This document shows, piece by piece, positions 41,474 to 51,269 of a stretch of 64,000 nucleotides of DNA. Position numbers and translations under genes: made by a program. Source of the DNA: Lonsdalea populi. Lineage in GTDB: Bacteria > Pseudomonadota > Gammaproteobacteria > Enterobacterales > Enterobacteriaceae. The notes beneath the pieces are model-generated. The model did not search any database. It saw only the letters and a list, made by a program, of their open reading frames with translations, and was not told the DNA's origin. The stretch is from contig NZ_CP065534.1 of the NCBI RefSeq assembly GCF_015999465.1, positions 868,001-932,000 on the forward strand, read 5' to 3'. Every line of letters begins with the position of its first letter. Positions within the stretch are counted from its first letter, which is position 1.

Positions 41474-44400
41474 CAGCGGTATTCCTTCTGCTTGCGGGCA
41501 AGCTCTATAACCGCATCAATGTTGACGTCATAACTGGCGGTCTCTTCGCGTAATGCGCAGGCGATTTCCCGCTCCTTAAAACGATCGCCAATCCATTCCG
41601 CTTTTTTGGTGTAGCGGATCGTCGTATCAATGCGGGTTGCCAGCACTTCATCATGGCCGAAGTTATCATAGAACGCGCGTTTCGCTTGTGTGTCCATTGA
41701 GTCAGGGTAGGATGCTCCGGCGGTTTGTTCCGGGCGAATGACTTGTTTACACAAATCACGGATACGCTCCAGATACTGCTGATAATCAAGCGCATTCTGG
41801 CGGCGAAGGGTAATCAGTTCATCCAGCAACAGCGACATGCGCCCGTAATATTTCGGGTTCACCGGATTTTCATCTACGATGGTTTTACGCACATTGTTTT
41901 CGATGGTTTCCGCCATTGCATCCTGATTATTGCGAATATCATCCGGCAGGGCGGATAGTGCCGACGCGCCCTTTTCAACAATGAGTTCGATCAGGCTTAA
42001 CTCTTCGAAATCCATCAGCACTTCGCTGCCGTCGGCGCGAACGTACATATCCAGCAGGTGACGCATGGCGGGCTCAAAGCGTTTCATATCCAGCAGATCG
42101 CCGCTGGTCAGTTTAATTTCGTAACGTAGTTTCTCGAATTCAGCGACTTCGGCGCGAATGCTTTCTGCCTCCTTGATGGTATAACCCGCTTCTGGCATTT
42201 CATTCGCCAGACTGGCGTAAGCACGCAGCAGGCGGGCGACATTCTGATAGAACGACAGGCGTAGCGCTTCTTTCTCGCTTAATGCCGTCTGATTTTCTCC
42301 CGACTCGCCGCAGAAATAGTGCTGATAGTCCTGCAAACTACGCGGTGCTCTGACGGGCTCGCACAGGCTACGAACCACCTCCAGCGCACTGTTGAGATCC
42401 AGACGCGCCTGCTCCAGACGGTTCTTCAGCAGGCCATCAACATCTTCCTGATCGTAATCGTCGAATGCGCCTGTGGTGTAATCGGTTATCGCTTTATCCA
42501 GTGAGCGAAACAGATCTTTATAATCGATAATGTAACCATACTCTTTATCTTCTCCGTCCAGCCGGTTTACCCGGCAAATCGCCTGAAATAGCGTATGGTC
42601 AGTCATGGTCTTATCGATATAGAGATAAGTCGCAGAGGGTGCATCAAAGCCGGTCAGCAGCTTATCCACTACAATGAGCAGGCGCATTTGCCCCGGTTCA
42701 TTAATAAAGCGCTGTTTAACTTCCCGCTCGAATTCGGCGATGCGTCCGGCAACCTTCTCTTCGCTTTGCTCAAAATAGTCGGCCAGCATTTTGCGATAGG
42801 TTGAGAATTTAAACAGCTTCTCGGTCAGACCCGCGCCGGTTTCTTCACCTTTGATGCTGGTCGCATCGGGGCGGAAGCTGGTCACAATCGCCACTTTCCC
42901 CGCCAGATCGGTCTGGCTGAACATCTCATAAACCTTACAGGCCTGATACACGCTGCTGCACACCAGCATGGCGTTGCCGCGCCCGTCCATCAGGCGCGGG
43001 CGAGTGTCCATATCCAGCAGAATATCGTTAACGATCTGCTCAAGCCGTGATTTGCTGGAAAGCAGCTTCTGCATTGAGCCCCATTTCTGCTTAAGCTGGG
43101 TTTTAGCTAAATTCGACAGGCCGCGCGTCTTGGCCTCAAACCAGTCATCGACCTTTTTCTCTGACGTCAGATACTGATCGATATCGCGGGCCTCATAGCG
43201 CAGATCCAGCACCACGCCGTCTGCTACCGCCTCATCAAATTTATAGGTATGGATATAAGGGCCGAAAACCTCTACCGACTTTTTCTTATCTTTCTTCATC
43301 AACGGTGTGCCGGTAAAACCGATAAACAGGGCTTCCGGCAGAATGGTGGTCATGGCGTTATGTAACTTGCCGGACTGCGTGCGGTGACACTCATCCACGA
43401 AGACGAACAGATCGCCTTTGGCGTGGAACGTTTTCGTCAGGGATTGCTGTAATTCGGTGATAAAGGCGTCGGTTGCCGCATTGTCTTCCGCTTCGCTGCG
43501 GCGACCGAATTTATGCACCAGCGAACAGATCAGCCACGGATTTGGGTGATTGAGCGTTGCAATAAGATCGTTACCGCTGGAGGTACGATAAATGTCTTCA
43601 TCCACCCCCATAAACACGCTTTCGATCTGCTCATCCAGTTCAGTGCGATCAGTCACAATCAGCACGCGGGAGTTCGGCACGTTTTCGCGGATCCATTTCG
43701 CCAGCCAGACCATCGTCAGGCTTTTGCCCGATCCCTGCGTGTGCCAGATAATCCCGCCTTCACGACGGGTAATATGCTGTTTAGCCGCCTCGACGCCGAA
43801 AAACTGATTATGGCGACACAGTTTTTTCACTCCGGCGTCAAAGGCAATGTAATTATGGACAATATCCAGCAGCCTTGATTTGCTGCAAAGGCGACTCAAA
43901 TGAAAATCGAGCTTATGCGTACAGATGCCGGGATTATCTTCCTTCCACTCCAGATAATATTTTTCCGGCGTTTCGGTCGTGCCGTAGCGCAATCCCTGCG
44001 TAACGTTGCCCGCCATTACAAGCTGTATGGTGGTGAAGAAATTGCGGATAAAGGTTTTCTTTTGATTATCGAGATTTTGCCGGATGCCTTCGCTGACGTG
44101 GACTGACGAACGTTTAAGCTCAATGACGCCCAGCGCGATGCCGTTAACGTACAGCACCAGATCCGGGCGCTTGCGATATTCGCCTTTCACCGTCACCTCG
44201 TCGGCGATGGCGAAATCATTGGCTTCAGGATGCGCCCAGTCAATCAGCCACACGGTCTGATTCTGCTCGCCCGCGCCTTCCTTTTCCTTCACGCCGTAAC
44301 GCAGCAGGCGGTAGACCTCTTTATTGGCGTAATACAGTTTCTTGCCTTCACCCAGCGCGGCGGCGGAATCCAGTTGCCGAAGTACGCGAGTAATAAGGGT

Positions 44401-44568
44401 ATCGCTGACGCCGCGCCGTTTCAGCCATGCGCTCAGTATTTCCGTGTCGATATTGCTGTCCCCAGCATACCCGTCGCTCCGGCTTAGATAGCGGTATCTT
44501 AAATCCTGAACAAAAAACTGAATCAGACGCTGCTGTGTGGCGCGTTCGCGCTGGCCGATGGTGCTCAA
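41473..44568 (-). CDS. hsdR: Type I restriction enzyme, R subunit
   Basis: This 1031-residue motor-nuclease cuts unmodified DNA after translocation. The N-terminal nuclease domain shows a PD-(D/E)xK-like core (RKRPDLVLYVNGIALGVIELK, about 132-152). The helicase domains show Walker A HTQGSGKSLTM (about 277-287), DECHR (about 366-370) and FTGTP (about 392-396). It starts at TTG 44568 with an AAGGAG site, 20 bases after darG. All motifs are intact. The size fits the EcoR124-like group. Confidence 0.92.
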   Translation of the reverse strand: MSTIGQRERATQQRLIQFFVQDLRYRYLSRSDGYAGDSNIDTEILSAWLKRRGVSDTLITRVLRQLDSAAALGEGKKLYYANKEVYRLLRYGVKEKEGAGEQNQTVWLIDWAHPEANDFAIADEVTVKGEYRKRPDLVLYVNGIALGVIELKRSSVHVSEGIRQNLDNQKKTFIRNFFTTIQLVMAGNVTQGLRYGTTETPEKYYLEWKEDNPGICTHKLDFHLSRLCSKSRLLDIVHNYIAFDAGVKKLCRHNQFFGVEAAKQHITRREGGIIWHTQGSGKSLTMVWLAKWIRENVPNSRVLIVTDRTELDEQIESVFMGVDEDIYRTSSGNDLIATLNHPNPWLICSLVHKFGRRSEAEDNAATDAFITELQQSLTKTFHAKGDLFVFVDECHRTQSGKLHNAMTTILPEALFIGFTGTPLMKKDKKKSVEVFGPYIHTYKFDEAVADGVVLDLRYEARDIDQYLTSEKKVDDWFEAKTRGLSNLAKTQLKQKWGSMQKLLSSKSRLEQIVNDILLDMDTRPRLMDGRGNAMLVCSSVYQACKVYEMFSQTDLAGKVAIVTSFRPDATSIKGEETGAGLTEKLFKFSTYRKMLADYFEQSEEKVAGRIAEFEREVKQRFINEPGQMRLLIVVDKLLTGFDAPSATYLYIDKTMTDHTLFQAICRVNRLDGEDKEYGYIIDYKDLFRSLDKAITDYTTGAFDDYDQEDVDGLLKNRLEQARLDLNSALEVVRSLCEPVRAPRSLQDYQHYFCGESGENQTALSEKEALRLSFYQNVARLLRAYASLANEMPEAGYTIKEAESIRAEVAEFEKLRYEIKLTSGDLLDMKRFEPAMRHLLDMYVRADGSEVLMDFEELSLIELIVEKGASALSALPDDIRNNQDAMAETIENNVRKTIVDENPVNPKYYGRMSLLLDELITLRRQNALDYQQYLERIRDLCKQVIRPEQTAGASYPDSMDTQAKRAFYDNFGHDEVLATRIDTTIRYTKKAEWIGDRFKEREIACALREETASYDVNIDAVIELARKQKEYR

Positions 44569-44588
44569 AAGGCGCTCTCCTTAAACCC

Positions 44589-45656
44589 TCAGCAATGGAA
44601 CTCCATTACGCGGTTAATGGCGAATTGTAGATTATTATCATCGAATAGTTTCATCTTGCGGCTGGCCCAGTGTTCGCCCGCAGGCCACTGGCTTAGCCCC
44701 TCTTTAACGGAGTCCAGCGTGGGCTGGCATTTGTCGCAGGTAAGCAACCAGTCCACGGTCGCCAACAACTCCATACCGAATGGGGATTCAAAGCCGTCTA
44801 TTAACTGGCTAACCTGCTCCAATGCTGGCAACCACGTTTTAGCTTCGCTATTCAGATAAGTATTTACGTGGTCTTTTTCCCGATCGTTAAACCAGATCAC
44901 ATCCAGCGGCTGGCTGTCCGGGATGCGTTTTTCCGCTTTCAGATAGTTGCCGTCTAGCGCATTAAGCAGATGAGTCAGGTTGTGCGCATAAGGGCCATAG
45001 TTGTGCGCTTCAAATCGCAGTTTCAGCACGTTTTCTTGCTGATGCAACTTAATGGCACGCTGTAGAAGCCATGCCAGCTTCTGAATCTCCAGCAGGCTGC
45101 ACTCCATCCCCAGCACCCAGTAACGGCGCACCAGTTCAGCGATCATCGCTCTGGCGGGGGTGAGCTTTTTTACACCGGTGCTTTTGGCAACGTTCTGGTA
45201 TTTTTCGGTGGGCTCATAAATCAGGATTTCAACGTCCTGAAGGTCGCCCAGCGCAGATTCAATATGCGCTCGAACGTCCGGCCAGTTCAGACCGCCGTTG
45301 CCTGCCCCCAGCGGTGGTATGGCGATGGACTGCACCTGTTTTTCGATCAAAAAGCGGCGTAAGTCCTGCAAACCGTCTTCAATCCACTCCATACGCGAGT
45401 CGGTGCGCCAGTGCTGTTTGGTAGGGAAGTTGACAATCCAGCGCGGTCCCATCAGTTCGCCAGTTTCGGTAATAAACATTTTACCGGTTATCACCTGTTT
45501 TTGTTTGCAGGCGAGAGCGTAGGCTTTCATATTGGCGGGAAAGCGCTCTTTGAACATCAGCGCGATGCCTTTACCCATGACACCGACGGTATTAACCGTA
45601 TTCACCAGTGCTTCCACGGGCGCATCCAGTAAGTTGCCTTGTGTAAATGTGATCAT
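44589..45656 (-). CDS. darG: DarG antitoxin (macro-domain DNA ADP-ribosylglycohydrolase)
   Basis: This 355-residue protein has an N-terminal macro domain (about 1-155) with [26 protein letters not shown] and the [13 protein letters not shown] loop, the features of DarG enzymes that remove ADP-ribose from thymidine bases. The C-terminal half is a helical domain found in DarG that can bind DarT. I start it at the ATG ending at 45656, which overlaps the darT stop (ATGA); the longer upstream frame overlaps darT. It neutralises the toxin encoded immediately upstream. Confidence 0.9.
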   Translation of the reverse strand: MITFTQGNLLDAPVEALVNTVNTVGVMGKGIALMFKERFPANMKAYALACKQKQVITGKMFITETGELMGPRWIVNFPTKQHWRTDSRMEWIEDGLQDLRRFLIEKQVQSIAIPPLGAGNGGLNWPDVRAHIESALGDLQDVEILIYEPTEKYQNVAKSTGVKKLTPARAMIAELVRRYWVLGMECSLLEIQKLAWLLQRAIKLHQQENVLKLRFEAHNYGPYAHNLTHLLNALDGNYLKAEKRIPDSQPLDVIWFNDREKDHVNTYLNSEAKTWLPALEQVSQLIDGFESPFGMELLATVDWLLTCDKCQPTLDSVKEGLSQWPAGEHWASRKMKLFDDNNLQFAINRVMEFHC

Positions 45657-46309
45657 GAGAAGTACCACCCGGCCCGTGCGTGAACGGGCATTGTCAGATT
45701 GCGTTGCGACAGCCACTGTTCTAATTGTAACTTGACGCTGTCGTTGTAACAAACCATCCCGCCCAGCAGTATGATTGGGCAGTGTTGCCAAATCAGCGCT
45801 TCGGCCTGATAGCGTTCAAATTTGCCCGGATCGTCAGGATCGCGGCGGAAATCCCGCGCCTGTAAAATAGGCCAGTCAATTTGGTTCAGGTTGTCCAACT
45901 CTGTGTAGTAGTTGGCCCAGTTATAGTAGGCGTGGCTATCGGTAAACACAAAAGGCACATTTTGCGCCGCCACGGTGCGCAGGCTGCTGACCAGAATGAC
46001 GATTTCCTCATTGGGGCGCTGCTTAATGCCGCCACGCCCGCTGTGGATATTCATCAGCATCGGCGAGAAGGGGGTAAAGTAAAACGGCACATAGTCATGC
46101 AGTACGCCGCCCGTTCCGACAGGCACCGGATGCCCGGCGCGTTTGCTGATAAGCTCCGGGTTGCCGATATTGATCCAGTTTCCCGCCTGCACCGGGCTGT
46201 TGCCGCAGTGTAGACCGTTGTCCAGTATCCACGGGATATTATCCCGATGGACAATACGCCAGATCAGGGCTTTTTGTGGGTTGAGACTGGCACTGTAGTT
46301 ATTAGCCAT
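45653..46309 (-). CDS. darT: DarT toxin (DNA ADP-ribosyltransferase)
   Basis: This 218-residue protein shows the DarT pattern: [19 protein letters not shown] near the N-terminus, the [12 protein letters not shown] segment, and RYQAEALIW with the probable catalytic glutamate (about 168). DarT links ADP-ribose to thymidine in single-stranded DNA and can stop phage replication. It lies 12 bases after hsdS and overlaps darG, so toxin, antitoxin and restriction genes share a transcript. The gene is intact. Confidence 0.9.
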   Translation of the reverse strand: MANNYSASLNPQKALIWRIVHRDNIPWILDNGLHCGNSPVQAGNWINIGNPELISKRAGHPVPVGTGGVLHDYVPFYFTPFSPMLMNIHSGRGGIKQRPNEEIVILVSSLRTVAAQNVPFVFTDSHAYYNWANYYTELDNLNQIDWPILQARDFRRDPDDPGKFERYQAEALIWQHCPIILLGGMVCYNDSVKLQLEQWLSQRNLTMPVHARAGWYFS

Positions 46310-46321
46310 GTGCTTTCCCTT

Positions 46322-47689
46322 CTATATTAAGCGGGTTTTCCCAGTTAGCAGTTCCTGCATCATTCCCTGTTTAAGCTGACTGGTTTTCTCCAGACGCTGT
46401 TGCAGGACCTGAATTTCCTTGTCCATATCTGAGAGGATGGCGGCGATGGCGGTTTGTTCTTCTTTTGGAGGAACAGGAATAGGGATTGTTTGTAGGTTGT
46501 TTTTTGATATTCCAAAGACTTTCATACCCGTTGCCAGTCGGTCAATATTAGTTTTAACCGCAGGAATGGTATGCAGATAGCCCCGGAAGCCGTCTGCAAA
46601 AATATTATTCATATCACGTAACAGATATGTATGTAGCCCTGAAACTATCTTATTCTCTCTTGTATTTTGAATTTCAATACTTTTCCCTATGCCTGCATAG
46701 TCTTCTGATGCGTCGGCCATAATAATATCGCCATCTTCGATAAGCGAAGAAGATACCAGATCGCCTGATATTCTAGGAAGGTTATTACTCTCTAAATTTA
46801 GAATGTTGTCCCACTTTGTATGAATGTCACCATAATGAATGTATCCGTACTCTCCTGTATCAGAAAGATTACTTCTTGCATTTGTTGATGTGGACAGAAA
46901 TGAAAATACCTGACCATAGGTTGAAATATTCCAATCCTCAGGGATTTCCCCCAATTCAGTATTTTTATACCCTTTAACGGTCCCATCTTCCCGCAATGCA
47001 AACTGTGGCAAACGAGTTTTACCCGTCAGGAATTGCTGCATAACGGCGGTTTTGATGGCCCGTTTTTTAGCGAGTAACTGATCCAGATCAGCAATCAGCA
47101 CTTCAATATCAAATAGTACATTGGCAATAGCGGTTTGTTCTTCCCTTTGACTAGGAATAATAAATAAAAAATCTGCGATCTCAGTTCTGTTTATTTTTGG
47201 TATGCCACTTCTTGCAGAAACAGACTCAGCATATTTAGAAAATCGGTTCCCAAGAACTAACGGAAGAATATATTTAGGCTCAATTCCTTCTTTAGGTCTT
47301 AGAGGATACATATCTGCACTACATAGCCCATCAAAGTTAGCATAAATTGCTTTTTTCAAGTATGGACGTATTTTGCTATAGATAGTATCCCCAGAATGAA
47401 AAACATATTTACCACTTATAGCATTTTGCTCTTTGGCTGATTGCTTACTTATCAGTTTACCTGTTCCTGCTTCAATGTGGTCTGGAGCAATTAATATCAT
47501 TGAAGAATATGGCTCACATATCGGCGATATTTGCCCACTAGCAATCGAAACTACATCAAAAAAAGGGACAACTTTCCAATCCTCTGGAATAATCCCCACC
47601 TCAGTCAATTTAAATCCCACAGGCACATCTTTCCCCGCCGCACCCGACTGCTGTTTCTCTATCACTAGATCTTGCATTGCCATCACCAT
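46322..47689 (-). CDS. hsdS: Type I restriction enzyme, specificity subunit S
   Basis: This 455-residue protein has two target-recognition domains, each followed by conserved helices: the first after GFKLTEVGIIPEDWKVVPF, the second after KNTELGEIPEDWNISTYG. The spacers KKRAIKTAVMQQFLTGKTRL and LEKTSQLKQGMMQELLTGKT end the two half-units, giving the usual internal symmetry. The start is uncertain among three close ATGs (ending at 47689, 47683, 47677) that overlap or adjoin the hsdM stop. The two recognition regions are A+T-rich relative to the helices, as is usual when specificity domains are exchanged. Confidence 0.88.
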   Translation of the reverse strand: MVMAMQDLVIEKQQSGAAGKDVPVGFKLTEVGIIPEDWKVVPFFDVVSIASGQISPICEPYSSMILIAPDHIEAGTGKLISKQSAKEQNAISGKYVFHSGDTIYSKIRPYLKKAIYANFDGLCSADMYPLRPKEGIEPKYILPLVLGNRFSKYAESVSARSGIPKINRTEIADFLFIIPSQREEQTAIANVLFDIEVLIADLDQLLAKKRAIKTAVMQQFLTGKTRLPQFALREDGTVKGYKNTELGEIPEDWNISTYGQVFSFLSTSTNARSNLSDTGEYGYIHYGDIHTKWDNILNLESNNLPRISGDLVSSSLIEDGDIIMADASEDYAGIGKSIEIQNTRENKIVSGLHTYLLRDMNNIFADGFRGYLHTIPAVKTNIDRLATGMKVFGISKNNLQTIPIPVPPKEEQTAIAAILSDMDKEIQVLQQRLEKTSQLKQGMMQELLTGKTRLI

Positions 47690-50127
47690 ACCAGCCCCAT
47701 CGCCCGCAAATGCCCAGCCACCTTCTCACTCAACGCCGCAACGGACGCTTCAAGCGCTGGCAGCGGTTCGGCATAGCGTTCTTCCAGTTCCTTCACGCGC
47801 TCCGCCAGTTGCTGAGTGATACGTTCTATCTCCGCTTTAATCCCCATTTGCAAGGTTGCCAGCCATTTATCCTGCACCACCAGCGCCTTGATTGCCGGTT
47901 CGTCCAGCGTGGGATAATGTTTAAACACGGCACGATCCAGTGCCTCCTGTGCGGCTTTCTGCGCTTTTTTTGCGTTGGCTTCTGCCTTAATCAGCGCCAG
48001 ACAGCGAGTCAGCGCTGCCAGTTCATCCGGGTCGGCGATGGTTTTCTTCAGATAAGTCAGGCGGGCATTTACCAGCTTTTGCGTCACCTTATCTTTGTCA
48101 TTTTTCGCTTCCACCAGCAAATCTTCTTCACCAGCCTGCTCCTCAATAAACTCGGCTAACTGGCGGCTGGCTTCCTCACTGCGTTCCTGCGCGTTGTTCA
48201 GCGCTTCCAGCAATTCCGGGAAACAGCGTTTCTCTACCAGCGAACGGGGTAAAACGTCGGCCTTATAGCGCCGTTTGGTAAACTCGAAATCGTGCGTTTC
48301 TTTCCAGACGTTTTTTCCATCCTTGCCTTTTACCGGCTGGAGTTCGCGGATCTGAGCGGCAGCTTTCCAGCCATCTTGCATAATCACGTATACATCGTCC
48401 TGCATCATGTCGAACCAGTAGTCCATTAAAATCTGGTACACGCTGTATTTGTTCAATAGTTCACTGTTGGCGTACTGCGCCAGCAACATTTCGCCGATAT
48501 CCTGTATCAGTTCTTTTGGTTTATCACCTTTGCCGATGTCGTCCAGCGCCGACTCTTTCACCCATGCCTTAAACGGCAGCAGGGTGCGGGTGGCGAAATC
48601 CTTAAACTCCTGATGCGCCAGAATAGTTGGTTTAACCTGTTGGGCTTCGACCCGCGCTCGACAGTAGCCAGGGCGATCGTCTGTAAACAGCACATCGCGC
48701 AGGGCAGGAAACACCTGCCAGTAGTCCTGCAAAGCATCGACATCGCGCATCGGAATACCACCTTGTAAGTGTGCGGTCAGATCGTGCAAATCTTCCGGCT
48801 CACCGCTGTCAATATAGCGAGGGATATTCAGGTTATAAGCATTCTGTTCACTGGCGATTTCGCTGACCGGCACCATCCGGCTGTAGCCGGGCTCCGTGCG
48901 CTGGTGGTTGAACGCGTCCACGATACGGTGAATATCCCGGCTGCGCAGGCGGTTCTTGTTGCCATCCTTGATAAAGCCCCGGCTGGCATCGATCATAAAA
49001 ATGCCTTTGCGGCTGTGCGCGTGTTCTTTGTCAATCACGATAATGCACGCCGGGATACCGGTGCCGTAAAACAGGTTAGCCGGTAAGCCGATAATGCCTT
49101 TGATATAGCCCTGCTTGATCAGGTTTTCGCGGATAGCCGCCTCGGCGTTGCCGCGGAACAGCACGCCATGCGGCAAGATCACCGCGCCTTTTCCGGTGCT
49201 TTTCAGGCTTTTGATGATATGTAGCAAAAAGGTATAGTCGCCGTTCTTCTCCGGCGGAGTACCCCATACGAAGCGTTCAAACGGGTCTTTCTTCGGATTC
49301 ACTCCGCTGGTCCAGTTTTTATTCGAAAACGGCGGGTTCGCTACAGCGAAGTCGAAGGCTTTCAGCTGGCCGTTGGCCTCTTTCCACTGGGGATCGCTCA
49401 GCGTATTGCCTTTCCAGATCTTAGCGGTCTCATTGTTGTGCAGGATCATATTCATCCGCGCCAACGCACTGGTGGCGTTGTCCATCTCCTGCCCATAGAG
49501 CGATAGCCCGCGGCGGGCTTCGTCGTTCACTTTCAGCAGCAGCGAACCGGAGCCGCAGGTCGGATCGTACACTGTCGCATCCTGCGGCGTTTCAGGCGTA
49601 ATGCCGATCACCTTCGCCAGAATGCGTGATACTTCCGCTGGGGTATAAAACTGCCCTTTACTTTTGCCGGATTCAGTGGCGAAGTGGCGCATCAGATACT
49701 CATAGGCATCCCCCAGCAGATCGTCGCCTTCGGCCCGGTTGCCGGATAGATCCAGCCCCTCGAAGATGCCGACCAGTTTCGACAGCCGATCGATCATCTC
49801 TTTGCCTTTGCCGAGCTTGTCTTCATCGTCAAAGTCGGCCACGTCAATCACGCTTTTCAGATCGTTCTCAGCCGCCAGTTTCTGGATAATTTTGTTAATT
49901 TTGTCGCCGATCTCTTTGTCGCCTTTCAGCGCGACCATATCGTCAAAGCTTGCCCCTTTTGGGATGACGATCATCCCGTAGGGATCGTCTTTATATTTAT
50001 CAGAGACATACTTCATAAACAGCAGGGTCAGCACATAGTCTTTATACTGGCTGGCATCCATCCCGCCACGCAATTCGTCGCAGCTTGCCCAAAGAGAGGA
50101 GTAAAGTTCAGTTTTTTTGATAGCCAT
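47683..50127 (-). CDS. hsdM: Type I modification methylase, M subunit (long form)
   Basis: This 814-residue adenine methylase has GQFYTPAEVSRIL (about 159-171), SAM motif I DPTCGSGSLLLK (about 188-199) and catalytic NPPF (about 261-264). Typical HsdM proteins have about 500-550 residues; here a C-terminal region of nearly 300 residues ends in a long charged coiled coil. Long forms like this occur together with EcoR124-like HsdR. The frame is intact, so both protection and restriction look functional. Confidence 0.92.
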   Translation of the reverse strand: MAIKKTELYSSLWASCDELRGGMDASQYKDYVLTLLFMKYVSDKYKDDPYGMIVIPKGASFDDMVALKGDKEIGDKINKIIQKLAAENDLKSVIDVADFDDEDKLGKGKEMIDRLSKLVGIFEGLDLSGNRAEGDDLLGDAYEYLMRHFATESGKSKGQFYTPAEVSRILAKVIGITPETPQDATVYDPTCGSGSLLLKVNDEARRGLSLYGQEMDNATSALARMNMILHNNETAKIWKGNTLSDPQWKEANGQLKAFDFAVANPPFSNKNWTSGVNPKKDPFERFVWGTPPEKNGDYTFLLHIIKSLKSTGKGAVILPHGVLFRGNAEAAIRENLIKQGYIKGIIGLPANLFYGTGIPACIIVIDKEHAHSRKGIFMIDASRGFIKDGNKNRLRSRDIHRIVDAFNHQRTEPGYSRMVPVSEIASEQNAYNLNIPRYIDSGEPEDLHDLTAHLQGGIPMRDVDALQDYWQVFPALRDVLFTDDRPGYCRARVEAQQVKPTILAHQEFKDFATRTLLPFKAWVKESALDDIGKGDKPKELIQDIGEMLLAQYANSELLNKYSVYQILMDYWFDMMQDDVYVIMQDGWKAAAQIRELQPVKGKDGKNVWKETHDFEFTKRRYKADVLPRSLVEKRCFPELLEALNNAQERSEEASRQLAEFIEEQAGEEDLLVEAKNDKDKVTQKLVNARLTYLKKTIADPDELAALTRCLALIKAEANAKKAQKAAQEALDRAVFKHYPTLDEPAIKALVVQDKWLATLQMGIKAEIERITQQLAERVKELEERYAEPLPALEASVAALSEKVAGHLRAMGLVW

Positions 50128-50167
50128 TCAATGTCTCGTAAAACGTTGTGATATGCAGTAAGCCTGC

Positions 50168-50407
50168 TTACAGCAGTTCGGTGTTCAGACCCGCGGCTTT
50201 TAACCGCCGGGTTAAGTTACGCATTTTGCTGAATTCAGTACCCAGACTTTGACGCAGACCTGCCCCTTCGCAAAATTCTTTCGCCGTGATATGTTCCAGT
50301 TCATCGGCATATTTGATCATTTGCAGATGCAATTCGGCGATGTACTGGTTACGCGGGGCTTTGTCCAGTGCCTGCTTAATATGGTGGTAGATGTCTTGTT
50401 CATTCAT
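50168..50407 (-). CDS. Small hypothetical protein heading the restriction operon
   Basis: This 79-residue protein is mostly helical and ends in RQSLGTEFSKMRNLTRRLKAAGL, which could be a DNA-contact helix. It lies 40 bases before hsdM on the same strand, just downstream of three tandem 9-bp repeats. Controller-like proteins are common in this position of restriction operons, but it has no clear HTH, so its role as a regulator is only suggested. Confidence 0.6.
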   Translation of the reverse strand: MNEQDIYHHIKQALDKAPRNQYIAELHLQMIKYADELEHITAKEFCEGAGLRQSLGTEFSKMRNLTRRLKAAGLNTELL

Positions 50408-50431
50408 ATTGTGTGGGTGACTAAAGGTGTG

Positions 50432-50458
50432 TTAGCTAATTTGGCTAAATTAGCTAAA
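50432..50458. promoter_or_regulatory. Three tandem 9-bp repeats upstream of the restriction operon
   Basis: TTAGCTAAT, TTGGCTAAA and TTAGCTAAA follow one another without gaps (50432-50440, 50441-50449, 50450-50458). Two contain the palindrome TTAGCTAA. They start 25 bases before the minus-strand ATG at 50407 and look like an operator array. Confidence 0.5.
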
Positions 50459-50480
50459 TAGACCATTAAGTTCAAGCTCT

Positions 50481-50753
50481 ATGATGACCGGCGTATTTAT
50501 TTGCACAGTTTATGAGCGTAGAAAATCGCTTGCGGTTAATTCATCGCCGCGTTATCTTTTACCCGTACCTGCAAAATCAGGTGCCGGGATTGGAACCCCG
50601 ATGAACCTCACTGGCGACGAGACGCCAACGCGTCTTTTTTTATGTCGCGCGTTTAGCTACACCCAAATTATGGTGGGCTGGGCGGGGGCACCGCAAGGTG
50701 CGCCGGTTTCAGTGAGGCCGGTAGTTCCAACCCCGTTCAGTCCACCACCCTGA
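50481..50753 (+). CDS. Icd-like host cell division inhibitor protein of P4-type elements
   Basis: This frame of about 90 codons contains ERRKSLAVNSSPRYLLPVPA, GDETPTRLFLCRAF and MVGWAGAPQGAPVSVRP, which I recognise from Icd-like proteins of P4-like prophages. In those elements the DNA also encodes the immunity RNA region, so conservation may reflect RNA rather than protein. Named for a possible effect on division; activity here is untested. Confidence 0.5.
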   Translation: MMTGVFICTVYERRKSLAVNSSPRYLLPVPAKSGAGIGTPMNLTGDETPTRLFLCRAFSYTQIMVGWAGAPQGAPVSVRPVVPTPFSPPP

Positions 50754-50765
50754 GATTGGAACCTC
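50584..50765 (+). promoter_or_regulatory. Complementary short elements resembling P4 CI RNA immunity sites
   Basis: GATTGGAACC occurs at about 50588-50597 and 50755-50764; between them, GTTCCAACCCC (about 50724-50734) is complementary to their TTGGAAC core. P4 phage keeps lytic genes off by pairing a small RNA with two such sites in the leader. The layout fits, but the short complement could be incidental. Confidence 0.35.
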
Positions 50766-50807
50766 TGGTGGTGGTTATAAGTTAACTTCTCACTGGAGGC
50801 TGCCATT

Positions 50808-51269
50808 ATGGCTACAACCCTCAACCAGACTCACCCGTTACTTACCCACCCTTTTAATGCCGATACAGATTTTACCGTGCTGGCCGAGCATTGTGAAAAG
50901 TGCGCAGATACTCAGGCGGAATGCTACGATCCGGCGCTGAAGATGGCTCTCTGCGGTCGGCTTGCCGCCGGTCTTGCGCTGCTGAAACCGGGCCTAAGCG
51001 ATCCCATTCCGCCTCACCTGATAGACAGCCTAACCGTTGATACCTTGCCCACAAATTCTCCCCGTTTTGCCCCCGATGCGGATACGCTTTGCGATTACTG
51101 TTTTACCCTGACTCAGCTTCTGCTTTGCCGGATGTTTCCACCACAAGCGGAAGAACAATTGCGTTGGCTTCTGGCGGAACTGGTTGATTACTTCGCTGCT
51201 GAACTGAAAGCCCCGCGCTGGATACGTACTGCGGATGGCGTGAAGTGTATTGATGAGGAGGCGGTATGA
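50808..51269 (+). CDS. Hypothetical P4-type island protein
   Basis: This 153-residue protein has six cysteines (including CEKCADTQAEC) and a mainly helical middle. It has an ACTGGAGG site before the ATG and overlaps the Ner-like gene in an ATGA junction. Proteins of this kind occur in P4-like islands, but I know no function. It may work with the regulator it is coupled to. Confidence 0.6.
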   Translation: MATTLNQTHPLLTHPFNADTDFTVLAEHCEKCADTQAECYDPALKMALCGRLAAGLALLKPGLSDPIPPHLIDSLTVDTLPTNSPRFAPDADTLCDYCFTLTQLLLCRMFPPQAEEQLRWLLAELVDYFAAELKAPRWIRTADGVKCIDEEAV

